Source: Microlunatus soli
GTDB lineage: Bacteria; Actinomycetota; Actinomycetes; Propionibacteriales; Propionibacteriaceae
DNA: 64,000 nt
Assembly (NCBI RefSeq): GCF_900105385.1
Contig: NZ_LT629772.1
Coordinates: 3,410,001 to 3,474,000, forward strand
Reading direction: 5' to 3'
The position numbers and the translations under genes were made by a program. This document shows, piece after piece, positions 41,652-50,334 of the stretch. Every line of letters begins with the position of its first letter. The stretch's first letter is position 1. The notes under the pieces were generated by a model that saw only the letters and a list, made by a program, of their open reading frames with translations, was not told the DNA's origin and made no database searches.

Positions 41652-41969
41652 TCAGGAATCCCGGTCGACCAGCGCCCAGGACGCACCGGCCGACAGGGCG
41701 GTGACGCTCAGCACGGCCGGCCAAGCGCCGATCCTCTTGGCCAGTGGATGGCTCAGGCCGAAGCCGCCGACGTAGATCGCGCTCAGCGCCGCGGTGGTGG
41801 CCGGGCCCTTCTTGGCCAGCCAGCTCCGGCCGGCGAAGACACCGGCGAGACCGAGCAGGACGCCGCCGAGCGGTCGGATCCCTGTCTCCCGGGCCGCCAG
41901 GTAGCCGCCGATCAGGCCGGTGACCACGATCGGGGCGGTGTGAACGCTCTCTGCAGGACGAAATGCCAT
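41652..41969 (-). CDS. Small conserved membrane protein, unknown function
   Basis: A 105-residue protein with about four hydrophobic segments: VVTGLIGGYLAA, GGVLLGLAGVFAG, TAALSAIYVGGFGLSHPLA and AVLSVTALSAGASWAL. No catalytic motif or named family is recognised. Codon use and length are consistent with a real gene. It is isolated between a methyltransferase and an acetyltransferase gene. Confidence 0.65.
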   Translation of the reverse strand: MAFRPAESVHTAPIVVTGLIGGYLAARETGIRPLGGVLLGLAGVFAGRSWLAKKGPATTAALSAIYVGGFGLSHPLAKRIGAWPAVLSVTALSAGASWALVDRDS

Positions 41970-42018
41970 ACCTCAGTACGGTACGCGGCGACCGAAACCG
42001 TCGAGTTCTTGGCTCGGG

Positions 42019-42786
42019 TCAGCGGGAGGAGCGGGAGATCACCGACAGTCGGCCGTCGGCCGGTCCGTCGCCCTCATCGGCGGGGCGGAGCTTCCAGAGC
42101 TGGCCCAGCAAGGGCAGCTTCAGCCGGGCGGCCACCCGTTGGGAGGACAGGTTGTTGGCGTCGGTGCTGTAGAAGATGTGGCCCGGAAGGTCACGGCAGG
42201 CGTCGGCCCAGGCCGCCGTCGCGGCCGCTGCAAGTCCGTGCCCGCGGGCGTCGACAGCGGTCCAGGTGCCGGCCTCGACTCCGGCTGCTGCCAACCGTGC
42301 GGAGTGACACAGCGACAGCATCCGGTCCTCGTCGACGACCATCGCCCAGGGGCCGTGGCGGCCGTCGAGCAGTTCGCTCCATTCCGGTTCGTCCCAGGTC
42401 GGTGGCACCTGCAGCCGGCCCAGCATCGGATCGGGTACGTCGGAACGGATCAGCCGGCCGACCGACGGCTCCGGCTGTGCGGCCGGTGCGCTGCAGTCGT
42501 AGCCGGGCCCGACGGTGATCTCCAGCGGGCCGAGCGCCTTGCGCAGCAGCCCCTGCACCAACCCGACGACGACCGACGGCTGTTGGTCCTGAGCCATCGA
42601 TCGGATCTCTCTGACCACCGCGGGATCCAGATCGTTGCGGGCCTCGATCACGACGCCGTCGCCGGCGTCGCCGATCACCACCGAGGGCGGTGCCTCGGTG
42701 GTCCGGCGTCCCGGTCCCCAGATCACTGCGATCTCGGCCTCGAGCAGGTCGATGTGCGAGGGGCCGTGCGGGAGTTGCTCGTCCAT
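42019..42786 (-). CDS. GNAT-family acetyltransferase
   Basis: A 255-residue protein. The conserved part lies in the C-terminal half: WAMVVDEDRMLSLCHSARL, then AGTWTAVDARGHGLAAAATAAWADACRD, where RGHGLA is the acetyl-CoA loop, and IFYSTDANNLSSQRVAARL, the beta5-alpha4 block. The N-terminal half is variable. The substrate is unknown. The ATG at 42786 lacks an obvious ribosome binding site. Confidence 0.78.
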   Translation of the reverse strand: MDEQLPHGPSHIDLLEAEIAVIWGPGRRTTEAPPSVVIGDAGDGVVIEARNDLDPAVVREIRSMAQDQQPSVVVGLVQGLLRKALGPLEITVGPGYDCSAPAAQPEPSVGRLIRSDVPDPMLGRLQVPPTWDEPEWSELLDGRHGPWAMVVDEDRMLSLCHSARLAAAGVEAGTWTAVDARGHGLAAAATAAWADACRDLPGHIFYSTDANNLSSQRVAARLKLPLLGQLWKLRPADEGDGPADGRLSVISRSSR

Positions 42787-42887
42787 GGTGCGGTGATTCT
42801 CGCACTCGTCGGCACCTCATGCACGCCGAATCGGCATCGCCACGCGGGCTGCCCGGTCGCGCCCCACCGCACGACGGCCCTGCACCG

Positions 42888-43544
42888 TCAGTCGACCAGT
42901 CCGGCCTGGTAGGCGAACACCACCAATTGGGCGCGATCCCTGGCCTGGAGCTTGACCATCGTCCGGCTGACATGGGTCCGAGCGGTGGCCGGGCTGACCA
43001 CCAGCCGCTCGGCGATCTCGTCGTTGCTCAAGCCCTCGCCGACCAGGCCGAGCACCTCCCGTTCGCGCTCGGTGAGCTCGCCGAGCAGCGGATGCGGCTT
43101 GTGGCTGGCCGGCCGGGAGCCGGTGAACGAGGCGATCACCCGCCGGGTCACCGACGGACTGAGCAGCGACTCACCGGAAGCGGCGATCCTGATCGCCCGG
43201 ATGAAGTCGACCGGGTCACTGTCCTTGATCAAGAAGCCGCTGGCGCCGTTGGACAACGCCTCGAACACGTACTCGTCCAGCTCGAAGGTGGTCAACATCA
43301 CCACCTTGGTCTCCGCGGTGTCGGCTCCGGACTTGATCTTCGCCAATGCCTGCAGTCCGTCGGCCAGGGGCATCCGGACATCCATCAACACGACGTCGGG
43401 ATGATGTCGTTTGACCAGGTCGACGATCTCGTGGCCGTTGCCGGCCTCGCCGATCAACTCCAGATCGTCCTCGGCCTCCATCAGCACCCGGAGTCCCATC
43501 CGGACCAGCGGTTGATCATCGGCGAGTGCGACGGTGATCGTCAT
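42888..43544 (-). CDS. NarL/LuxR-type response regulator
   Basis: A 218-residue protein. The receiver domain has the acidic pair in ALADDQP, the phosphorylation site D55 in VVLMDVRMP and the conserved Lys in FLIKDS. The LuxR helix-turn-helix is LTEREREVLGLVGEGLSNDEIAERLVVSPATARTHVSRTMVKL. The ATG overlaps the histidine kinase stop by four bases, so the two form one operon and one two-component system. The target genes are unknown. Confidence 0.93.
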   Translation of the reverse strand: MTITVALADDQPLVRMGLRVLMEAEDDLELIGEAGNGHEIVDLVKRHHPDVVLMDVRMPLADGLQALAKIKSGADTAETKVVMLTTFELDEYVFEALSNGASGFLIKDSDPVDFIRAIRIAASGESLLSPSVTRRVIASFTGSRPASHKPHPLLGELTEREREVLGLVGEGLSNDEIAERLVVSPATARTHVSRTMVKLQARDRAQLVVFAYQAGLVD

Positions 43545-44824
43545 GGCGTACTCCTCGGGGGCTGCAAACCGAACTCTGCATGGACGGCGAAGCCACCGCC
43601 CGGATCGGGACCGGCTCGTACGGTCCCGCCGACCGACTCTGCGCGCTCGACCATTCCGAGCAGGCCGTTGCCGTCATGATCGGCGGGAATCCGGGCCGGT
43701 GGGCCGTCATCGGTGACGTCGATGGTCAGAGTCGTCGGACGGCGTTCGATGGTGACGGTGGCGGTCGCGTGCTGGGTGTGCCGGGCGACGTTGGTCAACG
43801 CCTCCTGGACGATCCGATAGGCAGCCGAGTCGATCGGCCCGGGAAGACCATCGACCGGTTCGGCCATGATCAACTTGACTGTCCGGCCGGCGGCGGCGAA
43901 GGCGTCGACCAGTTCGGGGAGCCGGGCCAGGCCGCCCACGGGCGCCCGCAGCTCCCCGGTCTCGCCGCGGAACACGGCCAGCGTTGCGCGCAACTCGTCC
44001 AAGGCGTTCTTGCTGGTCGATCTGATGGCCTGCAAGGATTCCTCGACCTTCTCCCGGCCGGTGTCGGTAGCGTCCGATCCGCGGCCCTTGTCCAGCACGT
44101 ACAGTGCGACGCCGGCCTGCATGTTGATCACCGACAGGCTGTGGCCGATCAAGTCATGGACGTCCCGCGCGATCCGTAGCCGTTCCTGGTAGGCCGCTCG
44201 TCTCAGGTCGAGCTCCCTGGTCCGCCGGCCGGCATCGATCCGGCTGCGGCGCAGGGTGGCGATCAGTGCCGGAATGATCATCGCGGCACCGAGCAGGATC
44301 AGGGTGGTGTAGAGCGACGGGTCGAGGAGACCGAGGTCGGGTTGGGAGACGAAGCCGGCCCAGATCAGCGGTGCCAGCAGCGTCGCCCAGGGCGCCCAGC
44401 GACGCGGGCTCATCCGATTAGCCATCGCGACCAGGGCAACTGCCGGTCCGATCACCACCGGGCCGATCGGCAGTCCGACGCCGAGGTAGCCGGTCGCCGC
44501 GATGACCGTGATCGCAAACCCGGTGCGCGGTCGCAGCCGGCGGATGGCGATCCCAAGCACCAACAGGCCAGCCCAGATCAGGGCGGCTCCGGTGTACGGC
44601 TCACCCAGCCCCGGCCCGCCGGTTGCCGGCCCGAAGTCCGGCGGTCCGAAGTCGCCGCCGTCGCCGCCGGGTGGTCCCCAGCGCGGCCAGCGCCGGTCGT
44701 TGTCGGTGGGCACCGCCGCGAACTGGCCAGCTGCTCGTGCGAAGGCCAACGAGATGGCCCCGATCAGCAGTCCCAACGGGATGTCGAGCAGCAACGCCCG
44801 GAAGCGGTCGCTCGGTGCGGTCAT
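43541..44824 (-). CDS. Two-component sensor histidine kinase (HisKA_3)
   Basis: A 427-residue protein. About five membrane segments fill residues 10-185, broken by a Gly/Pro-rich extracellular loop (residues 45-75). The dimerisation/phosphoacceptor helix is RLRIARDVHDLIGHSLSVI, with the phospho-His in RDVHD. The ATPase domain has EALTNVARH, DVTDDGPP and GNGLLGMVERA. It phosphorylates the overlapping NarL-type regulator. GGAAGGAG precedes the ATG. A stress- or membrane-sensing role is typical but not shown. Confidence 0.93.
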   Translation of the reverse strand: MTAPSDRFRALLLDIPLGLLIGAISLAFARAAGQFAAVPTDNDRRWPRWGPPGGDGGDFGPPDFGPATGGPGLGEPYTGAALIWAGLLVLGIAIRRLRPRTGFAITVIAATGYLGVGLPIGPVVIGPAVALVAMANRMSPRRWAPWATLLAPLIWAGFVSQPDLGLLDPSLYTTLILLGAAMIIPALIATLRRSRIDAGRRTRELDLRRAAYQERLRIARDVHDLIGHSLSVINMQAGVALYVLDKGRGSDATDTGREKVEESLQAIRSTSKNALDELRATLAVFRGETGELRAPVGGLARLPELVDAFAAAGRTVKLIMAEPVDGLPGPIDSAAYRIVQEALTNVARHTQHATATVTIERRPTTLTIDVTDDGPPARIPADHDGNGLLGMVERAESVGGTVRAGPDPGGGFAVHAEFGLQPPRSTP

Positions 44825-45046
44825 CGCTGCTCCTTCCGGGACGGGTGCTGATCGGCCGGGTGCCGGTGTTTGCTCGGGTGGGCCGGCCGGCTGTGTGCTG
44901 CCGCCGGACGCCGCGATTGCAGCCTATTGCGCCGGATGGTGCGCAGACATCACCTCGGCTGCGTAGCCGGTCTACGTAGCTCGACGTACGACAGATGTCG
45001 CCTGACGGACGATGTCCGCCCGGTCGTTCTCGGGGACGGTTGAGCC

Positions 45047-45397
45047 ATGAATCCACACGGCTGGGGCCCCGGAGGCCCAGGTTTCGATCATCTTCACGGC
45101 GGAGTGCCGTTCTTCGCCCCGTTCTTGGGAGTCGGTATGTTCCTGTTCACCCTGCTGCTCATCGGAGCAGTGTTGTTCTTCCTTGCCCGCAACGGGAAGA
45201 TCGGTCCGCCACCGTGGGTCGGCGGCGGCAATCGCGTCACCCCGTTCAGCCCGGAATTCGAGGCGCGCAAGACGTTGGCGAATCGGTTCGCCAACGGCGA
45301 GATCGCCAGTGACGAGTTCCTCGAACGTGCTTCGGCGTTGAACTGGACGCCCGGCGTCGATCCGCGCCCGGCGCCCACCAAGAAGCACAAGCACTGA
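45047..45397 (+). CDS. Small SHOCT-type membrane protein
   Basis: A 116-residue protein. A His/Gly/Pro-rich N-terminus is followed by one membrane segment (FFAPFLGVGMFLFTLLLIGAVLFFL). A short C-terminal SHOCT-like motif follows: EARKTLANRFANGEIASDEFLERASAL. A basic, His/Lys-rich tail closes it. SHOCT proteins are often found near envelope stress systems. It diverges from the histidine kinase operon, which may control it. Confidence 0.75.
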   Translation: MNPHGWGPGGPGFDHLHGGVPFFAPFLGVGMFLFTLLLIGAVLFFLARNGKIGPPPWVGGGNRVTPFSPEFEARKTLANRFANGEIASDEFLERASALNWTPGVDPRPAPTKKHKH

Positions 45398-45426
45398 CGG
45401 CAGGCGCCGGTCCGTCGGTCGGGGAT

Positions 45427-45475
45427 CCCTGGGCTGGTCGAAGGGCTGGTGACGGTCCTTCGACAAGCTCAGGAC
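45427..45475. repeat. Dispersed repeat copies 6 (degenerate) and 7 (inverted)
   Basis: A degenerate forward copy (45427-45445, GGGCTGGTCGAAGGG) is followed by a good reverse copy (45455-45475, core CCTTCGACAAGCTCAGG) between the SHOCT gene and ridA. The last bases overlap the ridA stop region. Their head-to-head arrangement forms a hairpin between two convergent genes, so it may act as a two-way terminator. Confidence 0.75.
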
Positions 45476-45900
45476 GCGTGTCGTGGTTGCCCGGCGCTAG
45501 TCCGGACCGCTGTTGCGGTGACCTCGACGAGCTGGTCGGGGTAGCCGAGGGCGGCGACGCCGAGCAGTGTGCTCGGTGGGGCATGGTCGCCGAAGCCGTC
45601 CCGCACGACGGTCCAGGCAGCGACCAGGTCACGGCGGTCTGCGGAAGCGACATAGACCGTCGTCTGCATGACATCGGTCAGCGCCGCACCGGCATCGGCC
45701 AGGGCCTGCTCGAGATTGGCCATCACCTGGGCTGCCTGCCCGGCGACGTCGCCGACGGCGACCGTCGTACCGTTCGGGGCCAGTGGGCAGGCGCCCGCGG
45801 TGAAGATCAGCTCCGCGTCGGAGAAGTCGATCTTGGAGGAGTAGGCGTACTCCGCGACATCGGAGAGTGTCGAGCCGCGGGTCATTCGGATACCGGACAC
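45469..45900 (-). CDS. RidA-family protein
   Basis: About 143 residues from the GTG at 45900 (MSGIRMTRGS-like start). TLSDVAEYAYSSKIDFSDAELIFTAGACPL and QAAQVMANLEQALADAGAAL are the YjgF/RidA blocks. DVMQTTVYVASADRRDLVAAW and HAPPSTLLGVAALGYPDQLVEV follow, where the catalytic Arg of true RidA is replaced (LVEV with no following Arg-rich motif). It may not be a genuine imine deaminase. The frame extends upstream, but only this start fits the family. Confidence 0.82.
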   Translation of the reverse strand: MSGIRMTRGSTLSDVAEYAYSSKIDFSDAELIFTAGACPLAPNGTTVAVGDVAGQAAQVMANLEQALADAGAALTDVMQTTVYVASADRRDLVAAWTVVRDGFGDHAPPSTLLGVAALGYPDQLVEVTATAVRTSAGQPRHAS

Positions 45901-46052
45901 GCCGCCAAGGCTAGATGATCTTGGTCGCCGGGCCGATCGGTTTGTTGTAGCCAGACCCCATCGTTCGTTCGTGCCGATCAGGGCGGATCGGCACCTTGAC
46001 GCAGCCACCGGATGGCGCGACTCTGTAATCACGTCGCGCCCGAGGAGGGGTC

Positions 46053-47138
46053 ATGTCGGAAGCTGTTCTGCTGGTCGGCACGCGCAAGGGGCTGTGGATC
46101 GGCCGCTCCGACGAACGGCGCTCGTCCTGGACCTTCGGCGAGCCCGAGTTCCTGATGGAAGCCGTCTACGGGATCGGTGTCGACACCCGGGGCGGGGCGC
46201 CCCGGATCTTCGTCAGCGGCACCAGTGAGCACTGGGGTCCCGGCGTCTACTACTCAGACGACCTCGGTCGGACCTGGACCGAGACGCAAGGAGCTGCGGT
46301 GCGGTTCAGTCCGGAGATCGGCGCCAGCGTCGAGCGGGTGTGGCAGATCCAACCCGGCTCCGAGGCCGAGCCGGATGTGATCTACGCCGGTACCCAGCCG
46401 TCGGCGCTCTTTCGCTCCGCCGATCGTGGCGAGTCCTTCCAGTTGATCACCGCGTTGTGGGATCACCCGCACCGCGAACATTGGAACGCCGGCTACGGCG
46501 GGCAGGCGATCCACACCGTCGTCCCGGACCCGAAGGACCCCGCCCACCTGACCGTGGCGATGTCGACCGGCGGCGTCTACCGGACCGCCGACTCCGGACA
46601 GAGCTGGTCGCCGGCCAATGTCGGCATCAAGGCCTATTTCATGCCCGATCCGTGGCCCGAGTACGGGCAGTGCGTGCACAAGGTCACCGCGCATCCCGCC
46701 CACCCCGAACGGATGTACGCGCAGAACCATCACGGCGTCTACCGTTCCGACGACGCCGGCGAGAACTGGATCCCGATCGCCGACGGGCTGCCCAGTGACT
46801 TCGGTTTTCCGATTGTGGTGCATCCGCAGCATCCGGACACCGTCTATGTGTTTCCGTTGATCGCTGACGGCCGCCGGATACCGCCCGAGGGCAAGGCACG
46901 GGTCTGGCGGTCGACCGACGCCGGCGCCAGCTGGACAGCGCTGGCCGGCGGACTGCCGGACAGCTTCTACGCGGCTGTGATGCGGGACGCGTTCTGTGCC
47001 GACAACGCCGACCGGGCGGGGCTCTATCTCGGCGCCCGGGACGGGACGGTCTACGCCAGCGCCGATGACGGCGACCATTGGCAACAGCTGGCCGCACACC
47101 TGCCGGATGTCTACTCCGTCCGCGCAGTGGTTGCCTGA
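46053..47138 (+). CDS. BNR/sialidase-type repeat protein (beta-propeller)
   Basis: A 361-residue protein. Six S/T-x-D-x-G-x-x-W/F BNR (Asp-box) turns are spread along it: SDDLGRTW, SADRGESF, TADSGQSW, SDDAGENW, STDAGASW and SADDGDHW. This predicts a beta-propeller. There is no signal peptide, so it probably works in the cytoplasm. True sialidase residues (Arg triad, Tyr) are not evident. RBS GAGGAGGGG precedes the ATG. The function is unknown; relatives are often annotated as glycosyl hydrolases. Confidence 0.8.
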   Translation: MSEAVLLVGTRKGLWIGRSDERRSSWTFGEPEFLMEAVYGIGVDTRGGAPRIFVSGTSEHWGPGVYYSDDLGRTWTETQGAAVRFSPEIGASVERVWQIQPGSEAEPDVIYAGTQPSALFRSADRGESFQLITALWDHPHREHWNAGYGGQAIHTVVPDPKDPAHLTVAMSTGGVYRTADSGQSWSPANVGIKAYFMPDPWPEYGQCVHKVTAHPAHPERMYAQNHHGVYRSDDAGENWIPIADGLPSDFGFPIVVHPQHPDTVYVFPLIADGRRIPPEGKARVWRSTDAGASWTALAGGLPDSFYAAVMRDAFCADNADRAGLYLGARDGTVYASADDGDHWQQLAAHLPDVYSVRAVVA

Positions 47139-47158
47139 ACAGCTGCCGCGCGCCCGCG

Positions 47159-47249
47159 CCGCCGATTTCGCAGCACCACTGGCCGCGACCCTGAGCCGTG
47201 ACGCGGGGTCGGGATCGGTGCTGCTGCGTTCTTGGCGCTCGCCGCGGTC
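47159..47249 (+). repeat. Intergenic repeat family B, copy 2
   Basis: The second copy of the repeat at 16091-16180. The blocks GCCGATTTCGCA and GTTCTTGGCGCTCG are identical; the left block continues CACCACTGGCCGC. It lies between the BNR protein and siderophore-interacting protein genes. The middle differs, but the length is within one base. Confidence 0.7.
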
Positions 47250-47365
47250 AACCAGGACGGATCATCACGAGGCCCCGTCGGCCGGCATGGCGAACCGAAT
47301 CGCGGCCGGCGGACTTCTTGTCGTCGGCACCATCTGCCGGACGCCCCGGTTGCGCGCTTGTCGTG

Positions 47366-47384
47366 TCGGGTTAGGGTGACCTAA
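47366..47384. promoter_or_regulatory. DtxR/IdeR-like iron box
   Basis: The 19-mer TCGGGTTAGGGTGACCTAA matches the TWAGGTWAGSCTWACCTWA iron-box consensus at 15 of 19 positions, with a clean right half (ACCTAA). It ends 22 bases before the siderophore-interacting protein gene, as expected for iron repression. Confidence 0.75.
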
Positions 47385-47406
47385 ATACCATCTCGCAAGG
47401 AGCCGC

Positions 47407-48297
47407 ATGTCATCCCAACCCGCCGAGCCCGCTGTCGCTGAGTCTCCCGCTGCCGCTCCGGCGGCCAAGCCACGCAGGGTGCGCAGTGCGACCGTGGTTC
47501 GCAAGGAATGGTTGACCCCCGACATGGTCCGGGTCTATTTCACCGGTCCCGATCTGGCCGATCTTCCCGAGCTGACCTTCACCGATCACTACGTCAAGAT
47601 CCTGTTCCCGCCGGAGGGAGCCGACTACAGCTGGCCGTTCGATCCCGAGGCGTTGCGGGAGACGCTGCCGCGGGAGCAGTGGCCGGTGACCAGGACGTAC
47701 ACGATCCGTTCCTTCGACCGAGCGGTCGGGGAGATGGCGATCGATTTCGTCGTACACGGCGACGCCGGACTGGCCGGCCCGTGGGCAGCGAAGGCCGAGC
47801 CGGGCGCAGAGCTCGGCTTCCGTGGACCCGGCGGTGCCTACGCGCCGGAATCCGGCTACGACACCCATCTGCTGGTCGGTGACGAGGCGGCGATCCCGGC
47901 AATCGCCGCGGCGCTGGACCGGTTGCCGGCGGGGTCGCGGGCGATCGCGTACCTGGAGGTCGCCGACCCTGATCATGAGCAGCCGTTGCCCGGTGGCGAT
48001 CAGGCGCAGGTCGTCTGGGTGCATCGTGACGCCCGGCCGTACGGCGAACCGCTGGCGCAGACCGTTCGCGAGCACGGTCTGCCGGAGGGCAGCTTCCAGA
48101 CCTTCGTGCACGGCAATGCCGGGATGATCAAGGATCTGCGGCGTTACCTGTTCGTGGAGAACGGGGTGGATCGCCGGCAGGTCTCGATCTCCGGCTATTG
48201 GCGGACCGGGCAGAACGAGGATGCCTGGCAGTCGGGCAAACGTGACTTCATGGCCGGAGTCGAGGCCGAGGAAGCAGCAGCCCTGACCGGACGCTGA
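47407..48297 (+). CDS. Siderophore-interacting protein (FAD-binding ferric-siderophore reductase)
   Basis: A 296-residue protein. An N-terminal Ala/Pro-rich tail precedes the FAD-binding barrel; TRTYTIRSFD is the flavin-contact motif and DFVVHGDAGLAGPWA the conserved block. The C-terminal SIP domain includes HLLVGDEAAIPAIAAALDRLP and ISGYWRTGQNEDAWQ. It releases iron by reducing ferric siderophores in the cytoplasm. AAGGAG precedes the ATG. The iron box upstream suggests induction under iron limitation. No siderophore transporter is adjacent. Confidence 0.9.
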   Translation: MSSQPAEPAVAESPAAAPAAKPRRVRSATVVRKEWLTPDMVRVYFTGPDLADLPELTFTDHYVKILFPPEGADYSWPFDPEALRETLPREQWPVTRTYTIRSFDRAVGEMAIDFVVHGDAGLAGPWAAKAEPGAELGFRGPGGAYAPESGYDTHLLVGDEAAIPAIAAALDRLPAGSRAIAYLEVADPDHEQPLPGGDQAQVVWVHRDARPYGEPLAQTVREHGLPEGSFQTFVHGNAGMIKDLRRYLFVENGVDRRQVSISGYWRTGQNEDAWQSGKRDFMAGVEAEEAAALTGR

Positions 48298-48376
48298 CCG
48301 GCAGCCGGATCCGGGTGGGGCCGAATTGAGGGTCGGTGGTCACGGAACGGTGCCGGGCGCATTAGGCTCTGCTGCC

Positions 48377-49195
48377 GTGCATCTGCTCGAGTTCGGGGCC
48401 GTCACGGATTGCGGCCCGGTCCGAAGCGTCAATGAGGACAGCATCCTGGCCGCGCCGCCGGTGTTCGTCGTCGCCGACGGTGTCGGGGGAAGTGCGGACG
48501 GCGAGGTCGCCAGCGCGATCGTCGTCGAGGAGTTCGGACGGCTCGCCGAGCAGCCGGTGATCGACGCCGACCGGGTCAGCGCAACGATCCAGGCCGCGCA
48601 CACCCGAGTCTGGGAACACAATGCCGGCCGCCCACACGGTGCCAGCAGTACGGCCGTCGGTGCGGTCGGCGTGCTGTCCGGTGACGAGCCGTACTGGGTG
48701 GTCTTCAACGTCGGCGACAGCAGGATCTATCGACTCGGGGTCGCGACGCCGGAGGCCTCGGACCGGACGCTGAGCCAGATCAGCGTCGACCACAGCCACG
48801 TCCAGGAATTGGTCGACGCCGAGGTGATCACCGCCGATCAGGCCACGACCCATCCGGACCGAAACCTGGTGACTCGGGCGATCGGCGCCGAGGAGGAGGT
48901 CGAGGCCGACTTCTGGTTGATCCCGATGGTGCCGGGGGACCGGCTGCTGATCTGCTCCGACGGATTGTTGGCGGTGTCGGATCCGGACCTGCAGCGAGCC
49001 CTGTCCGGCGACGCCGGCGCGGAGCGGACCGCGGCCGACCTGCTGCAGGCGGCGCTGGCCGCCGAGACCACCGACAACGTGTCGGTGATCGTGATCGACG
49101 TCGTGGCCAGGGGCACCGCCGACCGGACTGCGACGCCGCAGTCGGAGGAGCTGACGTCCGTTCAGCCCCATCCGGCGGCCGCCGAGTCCTCCTGA
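48377..49195 (+). CDS. PP2C-family Ser/Thr protein phosphatase
   Basis: A 272-residue protein with the PP2C motifs: VRSVNEDSIL, FVVADGVGG (metal Asp), SSTAVGAVGVL, FNVGDSRIYRL, LLICSDGLLAV and TTDNVSVIVID. It is expected to reverse Ser/Thr phosphorylation in a kinase-FHA signalling module. The GTG start lacks a ribosome binding site and may be leaderless. It is followed in the same direction by two FHA proteins, but an IS element has landed between. Confidence 0.93.
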   Translation: MHLLEFGAVTDCGPVRSVNEDSILAAPPVFVVADGVGGSADGEVASAIVVEEFGRLAEQPVIDADRVSATIQAAHTRVWEHNAGRPHGASSTAVGAVGVLSGDEPYWVVFNVGDSRIYRLGVATPEASDRTLSQISVDHSHVQELVDAEVITADQATTHPDRNLVTRAIGAEEEVEADFWLIPMVPGDRLLICSDGLLAVSDPDLQRALSGDAGAERTAADLLQAALAAETTDNVSVIVIDVVARGTADRTATPQSEELTSVQPHPAAAESS

Positions 49196-49219
49196 TCCTC
49201 GAGGTTCCACGGCCGCCCT

Positions 49220-49225
49220 CCTAGG
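49220..49225. repeat. IS481-family target-site duplication, left copy
   Basis: CCTAGG, fitting the NCTAGN target of IS481 elements. It abuts the left inverted repeat and is repeated at 50330-50335. Confidence 0.85.
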
Positions 49226-50329
49226 TGTGATGTCCAGGGAGGTTGTACCGCTTTGGTTCGGTGAGTCGGCGGGACAAGTGAAGGCCTCCGGTTGTGAAGT
49301 GGAGCTGTCTAGTTCACCGCTTCACTGACCAGGAGGCCTTCGTGTCCCACGCTAACGCTGCTTTGACCCCGCGCGCTCGTCTGCGGCTGGCCCGACTCGT
49401 TGTCGATGCCGGTTGGACGTATACGACGGCGGCCAAGATGTTCATGGTCGCCCCGAAGACGGCGAAGAAGTGGGCCGATCGCTACCGGGCGGAGGGGACC
49501 GCGGGGATGTCGGACCGTAGTTCTCGTCCACACAAGAGTCCGACCCGGACCAGCCCGGACACGGTTCGTCAGATCGTGCGGGCGCGTTGGCGGCACCGGC
49601 TCGGACCGGTCCAGATCGCCGGCCGCCTCAACATGCCAGCCTCGACGGTGCACGCGGTGCTGGTCCGCTGTCGGATTAACCGGCTCTCCCACATCGACCG
49701 AGTCACCGGTGAGCCCCTCCGCCGCTATGAGCATGATCATCCCGGGTCGTTGATCCATGTCGATGTGACCAAGTTCGGCAACATCCCTGACGGCGGCGGG
49801 CACCGGTTCGTCGGGCGCCAACAGGGTCTGAAGAACCGTGCCGGCACGCCAGACAGGCCCCAGAGCAAGCACCGCAACCCACTGCTGGGCACCTGTTATC
49901 TCCACACCGTCATCGACGATCATTCCCGCGTCGCCTATGCCGAGATCTGCACCGACGAAAAGGCGATCACCGCGATCGGTGTGCTCCGCCGGGCGGTTGA
50001 CTGGTTCAACGACTGCGGGGTCACGGTAGAACGAGTGCTGTCCGACAACGGGTCGGCCTATGTCTCCCGTGCCTGGCGGAATGCGTGCGGCGAGCTCGGC
50101 ATCGTCCACAAACGGACTCGGCCGTACCGGCCCCAGACCAACGGCAAGATCGAACGCTTCCACCGCACCCTGGCCGATGGTTGGGCCTACGCCCGTCTCT
50201 ACACCTCAGAAACCGAACGCCGCGCCGCACTCCCGGGCTGGCTGCACTTCTACAATCACCACCGAGCCCACTCCGCCATCGGAGGCAAACCACCACTCAC
50301 CCGGCTGACCAACCTCCCTGGACATCACA
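49226..50329 (+). mobile_element. IS481-family insertion sequence, intact
   Basis: An 1104-bp element. Twenty-base perfect terminal inverted repeats (49226-49245 and 50310-50329, TGTGATGTCCAGGGAGGTTG at the left) bound a complete transposase gene. Flanking CCTAGG duplications (49220-49225, 50330-50335) show a clean transposition at an NCTAGN site. Identical repeats and an open transposase frame suggest recent insertion. It lies between the PP2C gene and the first FHA gene and probably breaks or alters their co-transcription. Confidence 0.93.
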
Positions 50330-50334
50330 CCTAG
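49342..50334 (+). CDS. IS481-family transposase (DDE)
   Basis: A 330-residue transposase. The GTG at 49342 is five bases after AGGAGG. The N-terminal helix-turn-helix (LRLARLVVDAGWTYTTAAKMF) is followed by the DDE core: D in IHVDVTKFG, D in VLSDNGSAY, E in GKIERFHRTLADGW. The stop codon TAG (50332-50334) lies in the right target duplication, so the element itself does not encode it. No frameshift is visible, so it should be active. Confidence 0.93.
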   Translation: MSHANAALTPRARLRLARLVVDAGWTYTTAAKMFMVAPKTAKKWADRYRAEGTAGMSDRSSRPHKSPTRTSPDTVRQIVRARWRHRLGPVQIAGRLNMPASTVHAVLVRCRINRLSHIDRVTGEPLRRYEHDHPGSLIHVDVTKFGNIPDGGGHRFVGRQQGLKNRAGTPDRPQSKHRNPLLGTCYLHTVIDDHSRVAYAEICTDEKAITAIGVLRRAVDWFNDCGVTVERVLSDNGSAYVSRAWRNACGELGIVHKRTRPYRPQTNGKIERFHRTLADGWAYARLYTSETERRAALPGWLHFYNHHRAHSAIGGKPPLTRLTNLPGHHT

